NCBI GenBank assembly: GCA_016712045.1
Contig: JADJRV010000010.1
Span: 1-28,851, forward strand
Direction of reading: 5' to 3'
Origin: Chloracidobacterium sp.
GTDB lineage: Bacteria; Acidobacteriota; Blastocatellia; Pyrinomonadales; Pyrinomonadaceae
Length of the DNA: 28,851 nt
Shown here: positions 15,736-25,118 of the stretch, in pieces
Layout: every line of letters begins with the position of its first letter
How positions within the stretch are numbered: the stretch's first letter is position 1
Position numbers and translations under genes: made by a program
The notes under the pieces: generated by a model
What the model was told of the DNA's origin: nothing
What the model saw: only the letters and a program-made list of their open reading frames with translations
The model's database searches: none

Positions 15736-18039
15736 TTATTCTACCGAAACATTGTCGTGTTCGAGGTAGGTTTCGAGGGCTTTCATCAGCGTCTCGGGGC
15801 CAAACGGTTTGGTGATGTAACCGGTCGTTCCGGCCATGCGGCCGCGGACTTTGTCAAAAAATCCGTCTTTGCCCGAGATCATCACGACGGGCACGTTACG
15901 CGACGCGGGGTTGGCACGGATCTGTTTGCAGACCTCATAGCCGTCCATACGCGGCATCGTGATGTCGAGCAAAACCAGGTCGGGCAGGCTTTCCTCGATC
16001 TTCGCGAGACCTTCGACACCGTCTTCGGCACAGACGACGGCGTGCCCTGATTTTTCGAGTTTGCCCGAGATAAGTTTGCGAACGGTAGCACTGTCATCGA
16101 TCACTAATATGGTCTTGCCGTGCACCATTGGGCCGCGAGCCTCATCCTGACGACGCATCTCGTCGAGGCGGATGACAAGCGTATTGATCTGGCCGGAGAG
16201 GATGACGTTGTTTGGATTGAGGCGTGAGGCTTCCTGTAAATAGCGGATGCCCGGACCGTAGTTTCGCAGATTGAAATGAGCGATGCCAAGATTGGTCAGC
16301 TCTTTTTCGTCAAATTCGCGAAGGTTCCACTCGGCTTCCATTTGCGTGACGGCCTCTTGAACGGACTCGCGTTCGACGCGGTCATTTGAGAGTAGCGATT
16401 CGAGATCTGAAAGCGAAAGCGAAGCGTGGCACGAGCCGCACTCAAAAGCCTGAGCTTCGTTTGGCGACCAGCAGAACGGACATTCGACACCATTTACAAT
16501 TGCAGCGACTGCAGGCGGTGGGGCCGTTTCGGTAACTGCGTCGGGTGCGGCTTCCACGGCGGGTGGGGAAAAAGGCGAGGCAGGCGTCGAATCAAACTCT
16601 TGATCAAATGCGACATTAGCCTGTTCAAAGATCTCGTCGATCGGCGGCAGACTTTCGAGCGTATCAGTGTCGGCGTCAATATTTTGATTGGCTGCGGCGA
16701 AGATGTCCTCGACGGAACTGACCGGTTCATCTGCGGCTTCTTCTTCGTAAGCCTGTTCGGGAGCTGACATTTCTACTGCCAATTCAGCAGGAGTTTCGGG
16801 TGTTTCGAATTCGGCAACAAGTTCGTCGAATGCGACCGGTTCCTCAACTTGTTCAAAAGCTGCTTCTGGTTCCGAGTCAAAATCAGGAGCGGCGACCTCG
16901 ACCTCGGTTGCGACTTCCGGTTCCATAGCAGGAACCTCTTCTTCAAACATTGCTTCGGCTTCGTCGGCGGCCTCAAAAGCTACCTCTTCTTCTTGATCAA
17001 ATTCCTCGGTTACTTGTTCAGCCACGGCTTCAGCCTCAACTTCAACTTCCTCTTCCATTGCGGGAGCTTCGATTTCGGCGACAGGCATCGATCCGGGGAC
17101 GATTGTAAGTGAGAGGAAATCAAGGTTTGCACGGGCGGCGGGGTTGGCGGGGTCGAGTTCGAGGGCTTTTTCGAGGCAATTCATCTTGGCCGTCATGTTG
17201 GACGAAAGGTGCGAGAGCATCATCCAAGCGTCGGCGTTTGACGGGTCTTTATCGAGAGCCGAATTAAGTATTTCGACTGCGTTTGCGGTCTCACCGGCGG
17301 CGGCGGCGGCTTTTGCTTCGGATACTGCCGACTTTGATTTTGTGGCGGCGATCGCCTCTAAGACATCTTTTGCATCGGCATTGTCAGGATCCATGCTGAG
17401 AACGCGGTTGAGCATTTCGACGGCCTCGTCGGTTTCGCCGGATTCCATCAAAGATCTGGCATCGGCGATGACGGCTGATGTACGCATGCGCTGGATGGCG
17501 ACGAGTGCGTCTTTGGCGTCTTCGTTGTCGGGGTTAATGCTAAGGACGCGGTTTAGTAATTCGACCTGTTGGTCGTCCGTCTCTGCGAGCTTTGCTTTCC
17601 AGAGCCAAGCGGAGTCGCAATTCTCGTCGTGCTCTATCGCCTGTTCTAGGCACTGCGCTGCGAGGTCGTCCGAACCGGCGTTGTGGGCGGCAACGGCACG
17701 TTGGACAAATGTTTTGGCAAGCACGCCCATCGTGGCGAACTGCCATTCAACAGCTCGCTGATTGTCGGGATTGATGTTGAGGACGTTGTTCAGAAACGCC
17801 AGCAATTCCTCAGGGTATTCGCTGATCGATGCGAGCCACATCCACGCATCTTCGCACAGAGGGTCGAGAGCCGCGGCTCGGGTCAAATGGGTGCGGGCAT
17901 GGTCGCGGTCACCGCTTTGGGCGGCGGCGATGCCGCGTTTGAGGAACACTTGCGGGTCGGGAGCGACGGAAACCTCGTCAAACATTTGGTTATCGACGAG
18001 AGGGAGGGTTGCTACGTTTGGTTCGAATTCTAATCTCAT
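15736..18039 (-). CDS. TPR / zinc-ribbon / response-regulator receiver protein (PilG-like receiver)
   Basis: 767 residues from ATG 18039 (MRLEFEP); an in-frame extension to 18117 has no support. Order: about eight TPR-like units with the recurring pattern LNRVLSINPDN.DAKDAL (residues about 30-330); a Glu/Val/Ala-rich acidic linker (about 335-505); a zinc ribbon CPFCWSPNEAQAFECGSC (about 518-540); another TPR pair (FNLRNYGPGIRYLQEASRLNPNN); and a C-terminal receiver (about 640-760) with ILVIDDSATVRKL, LVLLDITMPRMDGYE and YITKPFGPETL. The receiver most resembles PilG/PilH. It is the likely phosphate acceptor of the neighbouring kinase, with TPRs as output or docking surface. The acidic linker has low complexity, which explains the long open frames opposite it. 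Confidence 0.85.
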   Translation of the reverse strand: MRLEFEPNVATLPLVDNQMFDEVSVAPDPQVFLKRGIAAAQSGDRDHARTHLTRAAALDPLCEDAWMWLASISEYPEELLAFLNNVLNINPDNQRAVEWQFATMGVLAKTFVQRAVAAHNAGSDDLAAQCLEQAIEHDENCDSAWLWKAKLAETDDQQVELLNRVLSINPDNEDAKDALVAIQRMRTSAVIADARSLMESGETDEAVEMLNRVLSMDPDNADAKDVLEAIAATKSKSAVSEAKAAAAAGETANAVEILNSALDKDPSNADAWMMLSHLSSNMTAKMNCLEKALELDPANPAARANLDFLSLTIVPGSMPVAEIEAPAMEEEVEVEAEAVAEQVTEEFDQEEEVAFEAADEAEAMFEEEVPAMEPEVATEVEVAAPDFDSEPEAAFEQVEEPVAFDELVAEFETPETPAELAVEMSAPEQAYEEEAADEPVSSVEDIFAAANQNIDADTDTLESLPPIDEIFEQANVAFDQEFDSTPASPFSPPAVEAAPDAVTETAPPPAVAAIVNGVECPFCWSPNEAQAFECGSCHASLSLSDLESLLSNDRVERESVQEAVTQMEAEWNLREFDEKELTNLGIAHFNLRNYGPGIRYLQEASRLNPNNVILSGQINTLVIRLDEMRRQDEARGPMVHGKTILVIDDSATVRKLISGKLEKSGHAVVCAEDGVEGLAKIEESLPDLVLLDITMPRMDGYEVCKQIRANPASRNVPVVMISGKDGFFDKVRGRMAGTTGYITKPFGPETLMKALETYLEHDNVSVE

Positions 18040-18330
18040 AATTTTTTTGTTGGAAGGTTGGTTTTTTGAGACCTGGTGCGGGAGAGCGTCTGCGGCACAG
18101 CGCCCAATTTCACCCAATATTCAAGAGCAAGACCAGTGCCACCGCCGACAAACGGCTTTGCGAATTGTGAAATGCCGTAAAAGTGCCTAGAATTAAGGGC
18201 GAAAGATGAACTTGAGAGTGCGGTTATTATATTTGAACTGATAAGCGCACAATAAAGTGACAGAAAGTGGCACTTGGAGCCGCTAAAAAGTAGCAAATAA
18301 AGGCACTAAACGGCGTTTTTTGAACCTAAA
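18040..18330. other. Divergent intergenic region, 291 bases
   Basis: This separates the minus-strand TPR gene from the plus-strand flavoprotein gene, so it must hold promoters for both. I see several copies of GTGGCAC/GTGCCAC and AGTGACAG-like words around 18130-18280, but no confident -10/-35 pair and no RNA gene. Confidence 0.4.
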
Positions 18331-19248
18331 ATGAACAGCTATGACGTGATCATTATCGGCGGGGGACCGGGTGGGCTTTCTGCCGCATTTTGGTGCGCCG
18401 AGATGGGACTGAAAGCGATCATTTTGGAGCAAGAAGTGGTGACCGGTGGACAGCTTTTGAGAACGTATGGAGAGATCAAAAATTACCTCGGTGTTGGGTC
18501 AGCGAGCGGCACCGAATTGAGCGATATGTTTCTGCATCAGGTAGAGACCAAAGATGTCGTTATGAGAACAGGCGTTGAGATCGAGACTGCCTATCTCGTT
18601 GAAAGAAAAGTGGTTCTTGTCGGCGGCGAAGAGATACGAGGTGAATCCGTCATTATTGCGACAGGTGTACGGCGACGGAAATTAAACATTTCCGGTGAAG
18701 ACGAATTTTTTGGAAAAGGCATTCTGGAATCGGGCGTCAGAGATCAAAATGAGGTCGCTGGTAAACGTGTCGTGATCGTCGGCGGAGGTGACGCCGCTCT
18801 CGAAAATGCGCTGATCCTTGGTGCAAAAGGAGAAAGAGTTTTCGTCGTCCATCGTCGCGCTGAATTTACCGCCCGGGAAGAATTTATCGAAAAGGCCAAG
18901 TCGAACGAAAAGGTCGAATTTGTATTTAACTCGCAACTGACTGCAATTGTTGGGAATGAACACGTTGACGGCGTCGACGTCAGGGATAACACGACAGGTG
19001 CGACCCTGCATATTCCGGTTGACGCAGTCCTAGTTCGTGTCGGCGTCGAGCCCAATACCGAACTATTTCGAGGTCAGATCGCGACCGACAAAGCAGGATA
19101 TATTTGCATTAACGCCGATTGCTCAACTGATCTGGTCGATATATTTGCTGTCGGTGACGCTGCAAATCCGCTTTCTCCGACGATCAACTCGGCAGCCGGA
19201 CAAGGGGCAACCGCAGCCAAAATTATCGCCCACAACTTCATTAGATAG
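18331..19248 (+). CDS. Thioredoxin-reductase-like FAD/NAD(P)H flavoprotein lacking the CxxC
   Basis: 305 residues with the two-dinucleotide-domain fold of low-Mr thioredoxin reductases. FAD motif VIIIGGGPGG (residues 6-15), GGQLLRTYGEIKNYLG, IIATGVRRRKL, NADPH motif VVIVGGGDAALENA with HRR for the 2'-phosphate, and the final FAD motif DIFAVGDAA. Where thioredoxin reductases have the CATC redox pair (between GKG and the NADPH motif), this protein reads GKGILESGVRDQNEVAGK, with no cysteines. It therefore cannot reduce thioredoxin in the usual way. It is better viewed as a ferredoxin/flavodoxin-NADP reductase-like enzyme or another diaphorase. Single gene, no operon partner visible. Confidence 0.85.
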   Translation: MNSYDVIIIGGGPGGLSAAFWCAEMGLKAIILEQEVVTGGQLLRTYGEIKNYLGVGSASGTELSDMFLHQVETKDVVMRTGVEIETAYLVERKVVLVGGEEIRGESVIIATGVRRRKLNISGEDEFFGKGILESGVRDQNEVAGKRVVIVGGGDAALENALILGAKGERVFVVHRRAEFTAREEFIEKAKSNEKVEFVFNSQLTAIVGNEHVDGVDVRDNTTGATLHIPVDAVLVRVGVEPNTELFRGQIATDKAGYICINADCSTDLVDIFAVGDAANPLSPTINSAAGQGATAAKIIAHNFIR

Positions 19249-19477
19249 AGGGTTTGCAGACTTTGGAACTATTCAAAATTATGAATTTTCTTCCAGAGTT
19301 CTGATCGTAGTCTTGATCGGTACAGCCACTTAGAACGGTTAAGGTACGCAATTAAGTTCTTTTAACAGTTATATTTGATCGGCTCATAACAAACGCTAGA
19401 TAATTGGAACGAAAAATGCCTTGATTTACTGTGAAATGCTTTCGCAATTTTTTAGACTACCTAACCGAGGAGGATTT
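19249..19477. other. Leader region of the large TonB receptor gene
   Basis: 229 bases, AT-rich. It holds a possible promoter at 19375-19402 and a good ribosome-binding site (GAGGAGG at about 19468). I see no riboswitch motif. Confidence 0.4.
19375..19402 (+). promoter_or_regulatory. Possible sigma-70-type promoter
   Basis: TTGATC at 19375-19380, a 16-base spacer, TAGATA at 19397-19402, about 75 bases before the receptor start. This is found by eye only. Confidence 0.35.
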
Positions 19478-22400
19478 ATGCAGACCAAACAACTAACATT
19501 TCGGCCGAGGAATATTATTCAAGGAATAGTGATAACCCTCTTTCTGAGCATTTGTATATTTGCTCAAACCGACACAGCCACGATCACAGGTTCGGTCACA
19601 GATGCTCAAGGGGCAGCAATTGCCGGAGCGACCGTGAAAATAACGAATATGGAAAAGGCGTTTTCGCGAAGCGCTCAAACTAATGATTCAGGTTCATATA
19701 ATTTTCCGGGTATTCCTCCGGGTTCGTACACGGTAGAGATCGAAAAAGGCGGCTTTAAGAAATCGTTGATCAAAGATGTAAAGGCTCCAATATCGAATAG
19801 TGCCACGATCAATGTTTCCCTTGAAGTGGGCGATGTTGCTGAGGTGGTCACGGTGACCGGCGGCACTTTAGATTCGATCATAAATACTCAGGATGCGAGC
19901 ATCGGAAACAACTTTCAGCCGATACAGATCCAGCAACTACCGACCGATTCGCGTAATATTACAGCGCTGCTTAGTTTGCAGCCGGGAGTAACTCGCGAGG
20001 GTTATGTTAACGGCGGTCGTAGCGATCAGGCCAACATTACGCTCGATGGCGTCGATGTAAACGACCAGCAAACCGGAGCCGCGTTTTCACCTGTGCTGCG
20101 ATCACTCGCCGAAGCTACAGAAGAGTTTCGTGTGACGACGACTAATGCAAATGCAGACCAGGGCCGCTCATCAGGTGCCCAAATATCACTTTTGACCAAA
20201 GGTGGGAGTAACCAATTTCATGGTGTAGGTTTTTGGCTGCCGCGTCGAACTGCCGGCTCGGCTAACGATTTCTTTAACAATGCTACGGTCGACGTTGATA
20301 CAGGTAAAGGCATTCCCCGCCCCAACATTAATAGAGATGTATTTGGCGGAGCGATCGGGGGGCCGATCGTAAAGGAAAAATTGTTCTTTTTCTATGCTTA
20401 CGAAGGTTGGCGGCAAAACGTTGATGTGCCGGTGATCCAGACTGTGCCACTGGCAAATTTGGGACAGGGGATCATCCGTATCTCCCCGACCGTTTCGGTT
20501 ACTGCTGCCGAATTCGGAACACTTTACCCCGGTCTCGTGACCGCGCAATCACCTAACGGACAAAATCCCATTGGGTTGGCTGTTCTCGCAGCAGCGGCCG
20601 CAAGATATCCTGCGAATTCGAGAAGAGCCGGAGATGGCTTGAACACCGGAGGATTTAGCTTTAATGCTCCGAGCTCATATACTCAGGCTACGCATATTCT
20701 GCGTTTAGACTGGGCGCTTAATGCTAACCATCAATTATTTGGCAGAGCAAATAAGCAGAATGACGTAACCAATAATCCACCTCCTTTTCCCGATGCTCTA
20801 AGCACACAGGACTGGGAACATAACACCGGCGGTATGGTCGGGCATACATGGACCATCGGTACGAACAAGGTCAACAACTTTCGCTATGGTTTGACCCGTC
20901 AGGCATTTACGATCGGCGGCAATTCGACGAGCAATTCGCAGAGTTTCCGTTTTGTCTATAATCCTACGTTTGCTTATGGTTTAAGCCGCGTTACCCCAAT
21001 ACATAATCTTACGGATGATTTCACTTGGATCAAAGGATCTCACACCCTACAATTTGGCGGCAATGTTCGCTTAATTAAGAATCGTCGCGTAGATGAGGGG
21101 GCCGGATATGATAATGCTGTCATTAACCCTTCGTATTACGCGAGCTCTGGCCGGTCACTTCTTAATCCGCTTGCTGGGCCATACGGAGTTGCCACAAACA
21201 ACCTTGACCTGCAAGCTGCAGTTGCCGCGGTGATCGGGCGCTATAGCCAGTACACGGCTAACTATAATTACGATCTTGCCGGTAATGTTTTGCCCGGCGG
21301 AACACCCATTCGGCGTGAATTTGCTACCGAAGAATATGATATGTACATCCAGGATTCCTGGAAGATACGTTCTAATTTGTCGGTTAATTTAGGTCTGCGT
21401 TATGGATTGAGCCGCCCGGTCTATGAAACATCGGGTTATCAGATCCGTCCGGATATTCCATTGGGTGAGTACTTTGACAGCAGGGTCGCGGGTTCAAACG
21501 CGGGCACCCCATACAATAGAACTCTTAATTTTGAGCTCGCGGGTCCTAAGAAAAATGCGAAAGGCTGGTACGATCTCCATAAAAATAACTTCCAGCCGCG
21601 AGTTTCGGCCGCCTGGTCGCCGGGATTTAAAACGGGATTTTTAAGCAAAGTTTTTGGTGCTGACAACGAGTCGGTTTTCCGAGGCGGGTTTGCGATAACC
21701 AATGATTATTTTGGACAGCAATTAGCCGTCACATTTAATGGATTAGGAACACTGGGCTTTTTGACCTCAGATACAATTGCTCCGAACACCTACGGCGTAT
21801 CAGCTAGCAATAGGGGACCTCTGTTTACAGGGTTTGGCCAGCAGGTGAACAACCTGCCGGGAATGGCTCCGCTTGCTAATCGTTTCGTGACTCCGGCCGA
21901 CGAAGATACGCGTATTGAGTTTTCTTTGGACTCAACACTTAAGTCGCCGATCAACTATAGCTGGAGTTTTTCATACGGACGTAAGCTGCCAAAGGGCATG
22001 TATATCGAAGCGTCTTATGTAGGTAGAAAGGCAAGGAATCTGCTGGTCCAACGGGATATCATGGCACCGAACAATCTAGTAGATAAGGTGTCAAAAACGG
22101 ACTGGTACACCGCAGCCAATGGAATATACAACGCATATTATGCGGGACAGGACTATTCAACGGTTGCGGCTATTCCGTATTTTGAAAACATGTTTCCTAG
22201 TTTGATCGGATATTTGGGACCAGGTACGACTGCGACGCAGACGGTTGCTTGGGCTAACCAGAACTTTGCGTTTGGAGATTGGACTTACCTCCAATTGCTA
22301 TTAGACGATTGCACGGTGTTTGATAGCTCGGCGTTTTGTTCGGCCAACGCTCCGAACTGGGCAAACTTGTATTATCAGCCTCAGTACGCTGCGTTTGCCG

Positions 22401-23224
22401 CATTTAGTACAGCCGGCAAGTCCGATTACCATGGAGGCAGCATTTCGGTACGGCAGAGATTGGGTACGGCTCTTTCATACGACTTTAATTATACGTTCTC
22501 TAAGTCGATGGACGACGCGTCCGGCTTACAGACAAGTGGGGCGTATGGAGCAGCGTTCGTGCTCAATCCGCTTCGCCAGCAAGACAGCTATTCGCTCTCT
22601 GATTTTGACACCCGTCATGTTATCAACGCCAACTTTTTGTATCAGTTGCCGTTTGGCAAAGGCCGCTTTATTGGCACTGATTCCGGTAAATGGAAAGATG
22701 CATTGATAGGTGGTTGGCAGCTTGGCGGTATCTTCCGTTGGAACAGCGGCTTGCCTTTCAATAATCTCATCGATCTGGCGGGTTGGGCTACTAACTGGAA
22801 CCTTAGATCGTCGGTCGTGAGGACAGCACCTATCCAGTCATCGTTCACACGAAACGGAGACGGCGGTACACCGAATATATTCAGCAATCTGGAGCTTTTG
22901 CGAAATTCGGTGAGGCCGGCACGACCAGGTGAAACGGGTGACCGTAATGTCTTTACCGGAAACAGCTTTTCGCAGTTAGATATGAATCTGGGCAAGACCT
23001 TTGACATGCCATGGAAAGAGGGCCATCAGCTCCAGTTCCGTTGGGAAGTATTCAATGTCCTAAACATGCAGTATCTCGATGAAAATACTGCTTCAGCGTT
23101 CAGTATTTCGCCCGCAGATCCGTTTGGTGGCGTACCTTCAAGCCTCTCAGGGGGAACTGGTACATTGACGGGAATGAAAGGGATACCGAGGCGTATGCAG
23201 TTCGTGTTTAGATACTCATTTTAA
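19478..23224 (+). CDS. Oar-like TonB-dependent receptor with carboxypeptidase-regulatory-like domain
   Basis: 1248 residues from the ATG at 19478, chosen because GAGGAGG lies eight bases upstream and a signal peptide follows (IIQGIVITLFLSICIFAQ). Residues about 33-115 are a CarboxypepD_reg-like beta sandwich (TITGSVTDAQGAAIAGATVKI, SGSYNFPGIPPGSYTVEI). A plug follows (IQQLPTDSRNITALLSLQPGV, NGGRSDQANITLDGVDVND), then a large barrel (VFGGAIGGPIVKEKLFFFYAYEG, MYIQDSWKIRSNLSVNLGLRYG) ending in Phe (MQFVFRYSF). This architecture is greatly expanded in Acidobacteriota. The substrate is unknown; such receptors are linked to oligosaccharides, proteins or envelope functions. No SusD-like or carbohydrate-active gene is adjacent, and an intrinsic terminator follows, so it is a single-gene unit. 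Confidence 0.9.
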   Translation: MQTKQLTFRPRNIIQGIVITLFLSICIFAQTDTATITGSVTDAQGAAIAGATVKITNMEKAFSRSAQTNDSGSYNFPGIPPGSYTVEIEKGGFKKSLIKDVKAPISNSATINVSLEVGDVAEVVTVTGGTLDSIINTQDASIGNNFQPIQIQQLPTDSRNITALLSLQPGVTREGYVNGGRSDQANITLDGVDVNDQQTGAAFSPVLRSLAEATEEFRVTTTNANADQGRSSGAQISLLTKGGSNQFHGVGFWLPRRTAGSANDFFNNATVDVDTGKGIPRPNINRDVFGGAIGGPIVKEKLFFFYAYEGWRQNVDVPVIQTVPLANLGQGIIRISPTVSVTAAEFGTLYPGLVTAQSPNGQNPIGLAVLAAAAARYPANSRRAGDGLNTGGFSFNAPSSYTQATHILRLDWALNANHQLFGRANKQNDVTNNPPPFPDALSTQDWEHNTGGMVGHTWTIGTNKVNNFRYGLTRQAFTIGGNSTSNSQSFRFVYNPTFAYGLSRVTPIHNLTDDFTWIKGSHTLQFGGNVRLIKNRRVDEGAGYDNAVINPSYYASSGRSLLNPLAGPYGVATNNLDLQAAVAAVIGRYSQYTANYNYDLAGNVLPGGTPIRREFATEEYDMYIQDSWKIRSNLSVNLGLRYGLSRPVYETSGYQIRPDIPLGEYFDSRVAGSNAGTPYNRTLNFELAGPKKNAKGWYDLHKNNFQPRVSAAWSPGFKTGFLSKVFGADNESVFRGGFAITNDYFGQQLAVTFNGLGTLGFLTSDTIAPNTYGVSASNRGPLFTGFGQQVNNLPGMAPLANRFVTPADEDTRIEFSLDSTLKSPINYSWSFSYGRKLPKGMYIEASYVGRKARNLLVQRDIMAPNNLVDKVSKTDWYTAANGIYNAYYAGQDYSTVAAIPYFENMFPSLIGYLGPGTTATQTVAWANQNFAFGDWTYLQLLLDDCTVFDSSAFCSANAPNWANLYYQPQYAAFAAFSTAGKSDYHGGSISVRQRLGTALSYDFNYTFSKSMDDASGLQTSGAYGAAFVLNPLRQQDSYSLSDFDTRHVINANFLYQLPFGKGRFIGTDSGKWKDALIGGWQLGGIFRWNSGLPFNNLIDLAGWATNWNLRSSVVRTAPIQSSFTRNGDGGTPNIFSNLELLRNSVRPARPGETGDRNVFTGNSFSQLDMNLGKTFDMPWKEGHQLQFRWEVFNVLNMQYLDENTASAFSISPADPFGGVPSSLSGGTGTLTGMKGIPRRMQFVFRYSF

Positions 23225-23244
23225 TCTAAATTAATTTAGGAATA

Positions 23245-23274
23245 GGGCCGTCCGGAAGGGCGGCCTTTTTTGTT
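23245..23274 (+). terminator. Intrinsic terminator after the large TonB receptor gene
   Basis: GGCCGTCC, loop GGAA, GGGCGGCC, then TTTTTT. It lies 20 bases past the stop at 23224. It may also serve the convergent phosphatase gene, though the A-run on that side is weaker. Confidence 0.85.
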
Positions 23275-23285
23275 GTTTGGATCAT

Positions 23286-23943
23286 TTATCGAGCAGCAAA
23301 TGAGTCGTTGCCGGTGATGTCGGCGAGGTGGCGGGTGTCGTTGAGGGCGAGGACGCGGACGTTGCGGCGGCCGCGGAGTTCGAATCGGTTGATGCCGCAG
23401 TTCGAGGTGATGATCCACGGCGTGGTCTTTGTGCTGCGATGGATCGCTCCCATCAGGTGCAGCGTGAGAAAGCAAATGGCACCTGTGTGGGAAAATATGG
23501 CGACGCGCTGGCCGTTGTGTTCGTGGATGACATCGTGCAGCTTAGTCGTGATGCGGCGGAGCAGGTGGCGATAGCTCTCGCCCTCGGTGATGACGTGGTT
23601 GACGCTGCGGTTGACGAGGGCGTAGTAGTCTTTTGGATGACGTTCTTTTGATTCGTCAAAGGTCAGCCCTTCGAGTACGCCGACGTGGCGTTCGCGAAAT
23701 GCGTCGGACGTATTTATCTCTAATCCTAGTCGTTTTGCGAGCGGTTCGGCGGTCTGTACTGCACGGGCGAGATCGCTCGAATAGATCGCGTACGCCCTCC
23801 TTCGCCAGCAGTTTGGCCGTCAAATCAGCCTGACGCTGACCCAACTCAGACAGAGGCGTCGGCCCTTGCCCGCCAAAACGCCCTTCGGCGTTACCGGCAG
23901 ATTGCCCGTGTCGGATGAGATAAAGTCTTGTTGGTGGCGGCAT
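23286..23943 (-). CDS. Histidine phosphatase / phosphoglycerate-mutase-like protein, one frameshift
   Basis: The N-terminus has the phosphatase signature LYLIRHGQSAGNAEGRFGG, with the catalytic His in RHG. After residue 50 the frame is lost at about 23788-23793; removing one base gives IYSSDLARAVQTAEPLAKRL, then ERHVGVLEGLTFDE, ITEGESYRHL, and the second catalytic His in IFSHTGAICFL. The whole open frame to the TAA at 23286 has no other stop and totals 218 residues, the normal length. Members act on phosphoglycerate, alpha-ribazole phosphate or other small phosphates. An alpha-ribazole role would fit a B12-using organism, but nothing here proves it. The ATG lies three bases after the prfA stop, so it is translationally coupled to prfA. 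Confidence 0.8.
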
Positions 23944-23946
23944 AAA

Positions 23947-25023
23947 TTACGCTGCAACGGCCTCGGCGTTGAGCTTTTCGGTCTGGTAATGTGTCTGCAA
24001 GGCGGCGATAAAATCGTCGAGCTGGCCCTCCATCACGAGATTTAGTTGGTGGACGGTCATACCGATGCGGTGGTCGGTGACGCGATTTTCCTTAAAATTG
24101 TATGTGCGGATCTTTTCCGAGCGATCGCCGCTGCCGACCATGCTCTTGCGTTCGCTGGCCTCAAGGTCGTGCTGTTTTTGTTCCTCAAGCTCCTGCAGTC
24201 GTGCCCGCAGAACGCGCATCGCTTTTTCACGGTTCTTGATCTGTGATTTTTCGTCCTGCATCGAAACGACAACGCCGCTTGGCATGTGCGTAATGCGGAC
24301 GGCGGAGTAGGTTGTGTTGACCGACTGGCCGCCAGGGCCTGATGAGCAGAAAGTGTCGATGCGGAGGTCGTTTTGGTTGATCTGAACGTCAACTTCCTCA
24401 GCCTCAGGCAATACCGCGACAGTGATCGCGGATGTATGAATACGTCCTTGCGTCTCTGTCTGCGGGACGCGTTGGACGCGGTGGACGCCGGATTCGAAAC
24501 GCATTTTCGAATAGACGTTGTCGCCCTCGATCATCGCGACGGCGTCTTTGATGCCGCCCATGCCGTTGTCTGAGGCTTCCATGACCTCCATCTTCCAGCC
24601 TTGCGTTTCGGCGTATCGGGCATACATTCGCAGCACCTCGGCGGCAAAAAGCGTGGCTTCGTCGCCGCCGGTTCCGGCACGGATCTCGAGGATCACGTTC
24701 TTTTCGTCGTTGGGGTCTTTTGGTATTAGGAGAAACTTTAGCTGCTCTTCGGCACCGGGAAGTTTTTCCTCGATCTCGGCGACCTCAAGAGCGATCATAT
24801 CGCGCATCTCGTCGTCTTCGGCGAGAGCGGTCATGTCTTTAGCACCTTGCAGATCCTCTTGCAGTTTGCGGACCTCGCGGTATTTTTCGACGATCTCACC
24901 AAGCGAGCGGTGCTGTTTCATCAGCTTGGCATACGCCGACATATCGGACATAAACTCAGGCTGCGAGATCTGCTCGGTCAGTTCGTCGTAGGACTTTTCG
25001 ATTTGTGCAAGCTTTTCGAACAT
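23947..25023 (-). CDS. prfA: Peptide chain release factor 1
   Basis: RF1 recognises UAA and UAG and triggers peptide release. 358 residues, the normal length. Visible parts: N-terminal coiled-coil domain (to about residue 110), the codon-recognition segment HRVQRVPQTETQGRIHTSA with PQT at the place of the RF1 PxT tripeptide, then the catalytic GPGGQSVNTTYSAVRITH loop with GGQ, then DEKSQIKNREKAMRVLRARL and NFKENRVTDHRIG. The PxT and the absence of RF2's SPF separate it from RF2. The Gln of GGQ is normally methylated by PrmC, which is not in this window. A foldback repeat lies directly upstream, and the gene order DUF1385-prfA is common in bacteria. Confidence 0.95.
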   Translation of the reverse strand: MFEKLAQIEKSYDELTEQISQPEFMSDMSAYAKLMKQHRSLGEIVEKYREVRKLQEDLQGAKDMTALAEDDEMRDMIALEVAEIEEKLPGAEEQLKFLLIPKDPNDEKNVILEIRAGTGGDEATLFAAEVLRMYARYAETQGWKMEVMEASDNGMGGIKDAVAMIEGDNVYSKMRFESGVHRVQRVPQTETQGRIHTSAITVAVLPEAEEVDVQINQNDLRIDTFCSSGPGGQSVNTTYSAVRITHMPSGVVVSMQDEKSQIKNREKAMRVLRARLQELEEQKQHDLEASERKSMVGSGDRSEKIRTYNFKENRVTDHRIGMTVHQLNLVMEGQLDDFIAALQTHYQTEKLNAEAVAA

Positions 25024-25034
25024 AAAAGATTTTC

Positions 25035-25116
25035 AACGCAAAGTCGCGAAGCTGCAAAGTCGCAAAGGGAACAAATACGAAAACTTTGCGTCTTTGCTTC
25101 TTAGCGTCTTTGCGTT
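25035..25116 (-). repeat. Foldback repeat with 8-9-nt periodicity (AACGCAAAG type)
   Basis: Left arm AACGCAAAGTCGCGAAGCTG onward to 25067; right arm from CTTTGCGTCTTTGCTTCTTA at 25084 to 25116, near-complementary. It fills the gap between the DUF1385 stop codon and prfA, so prfA has no normal leader unless it is inside the repeat. Confidence 0.85.
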
Positions 25117-25118
25117 AA

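Noticed and set aside
16500..17760. Long plus-strand open frames opposite the TPR-receiver gene
   Set aside because: They mirror the repetitive TPR and the Glu/Val/Ala-rich linker; no start signals and no recognisable proteins.
18130..18280. Sigma-54 promoter from GTGGCACTTGGAGCCGCT
   Set aside because: TGGCAC is present but the TTGC half at the correct spacing is not.
23308..23651. Plus-strand open frames opposite the phosphatase gene
   Set aside because: The minus-strand frame carries EGES and SHTG phosphatase motifs without stops, so the plus-strand frames are shadows.
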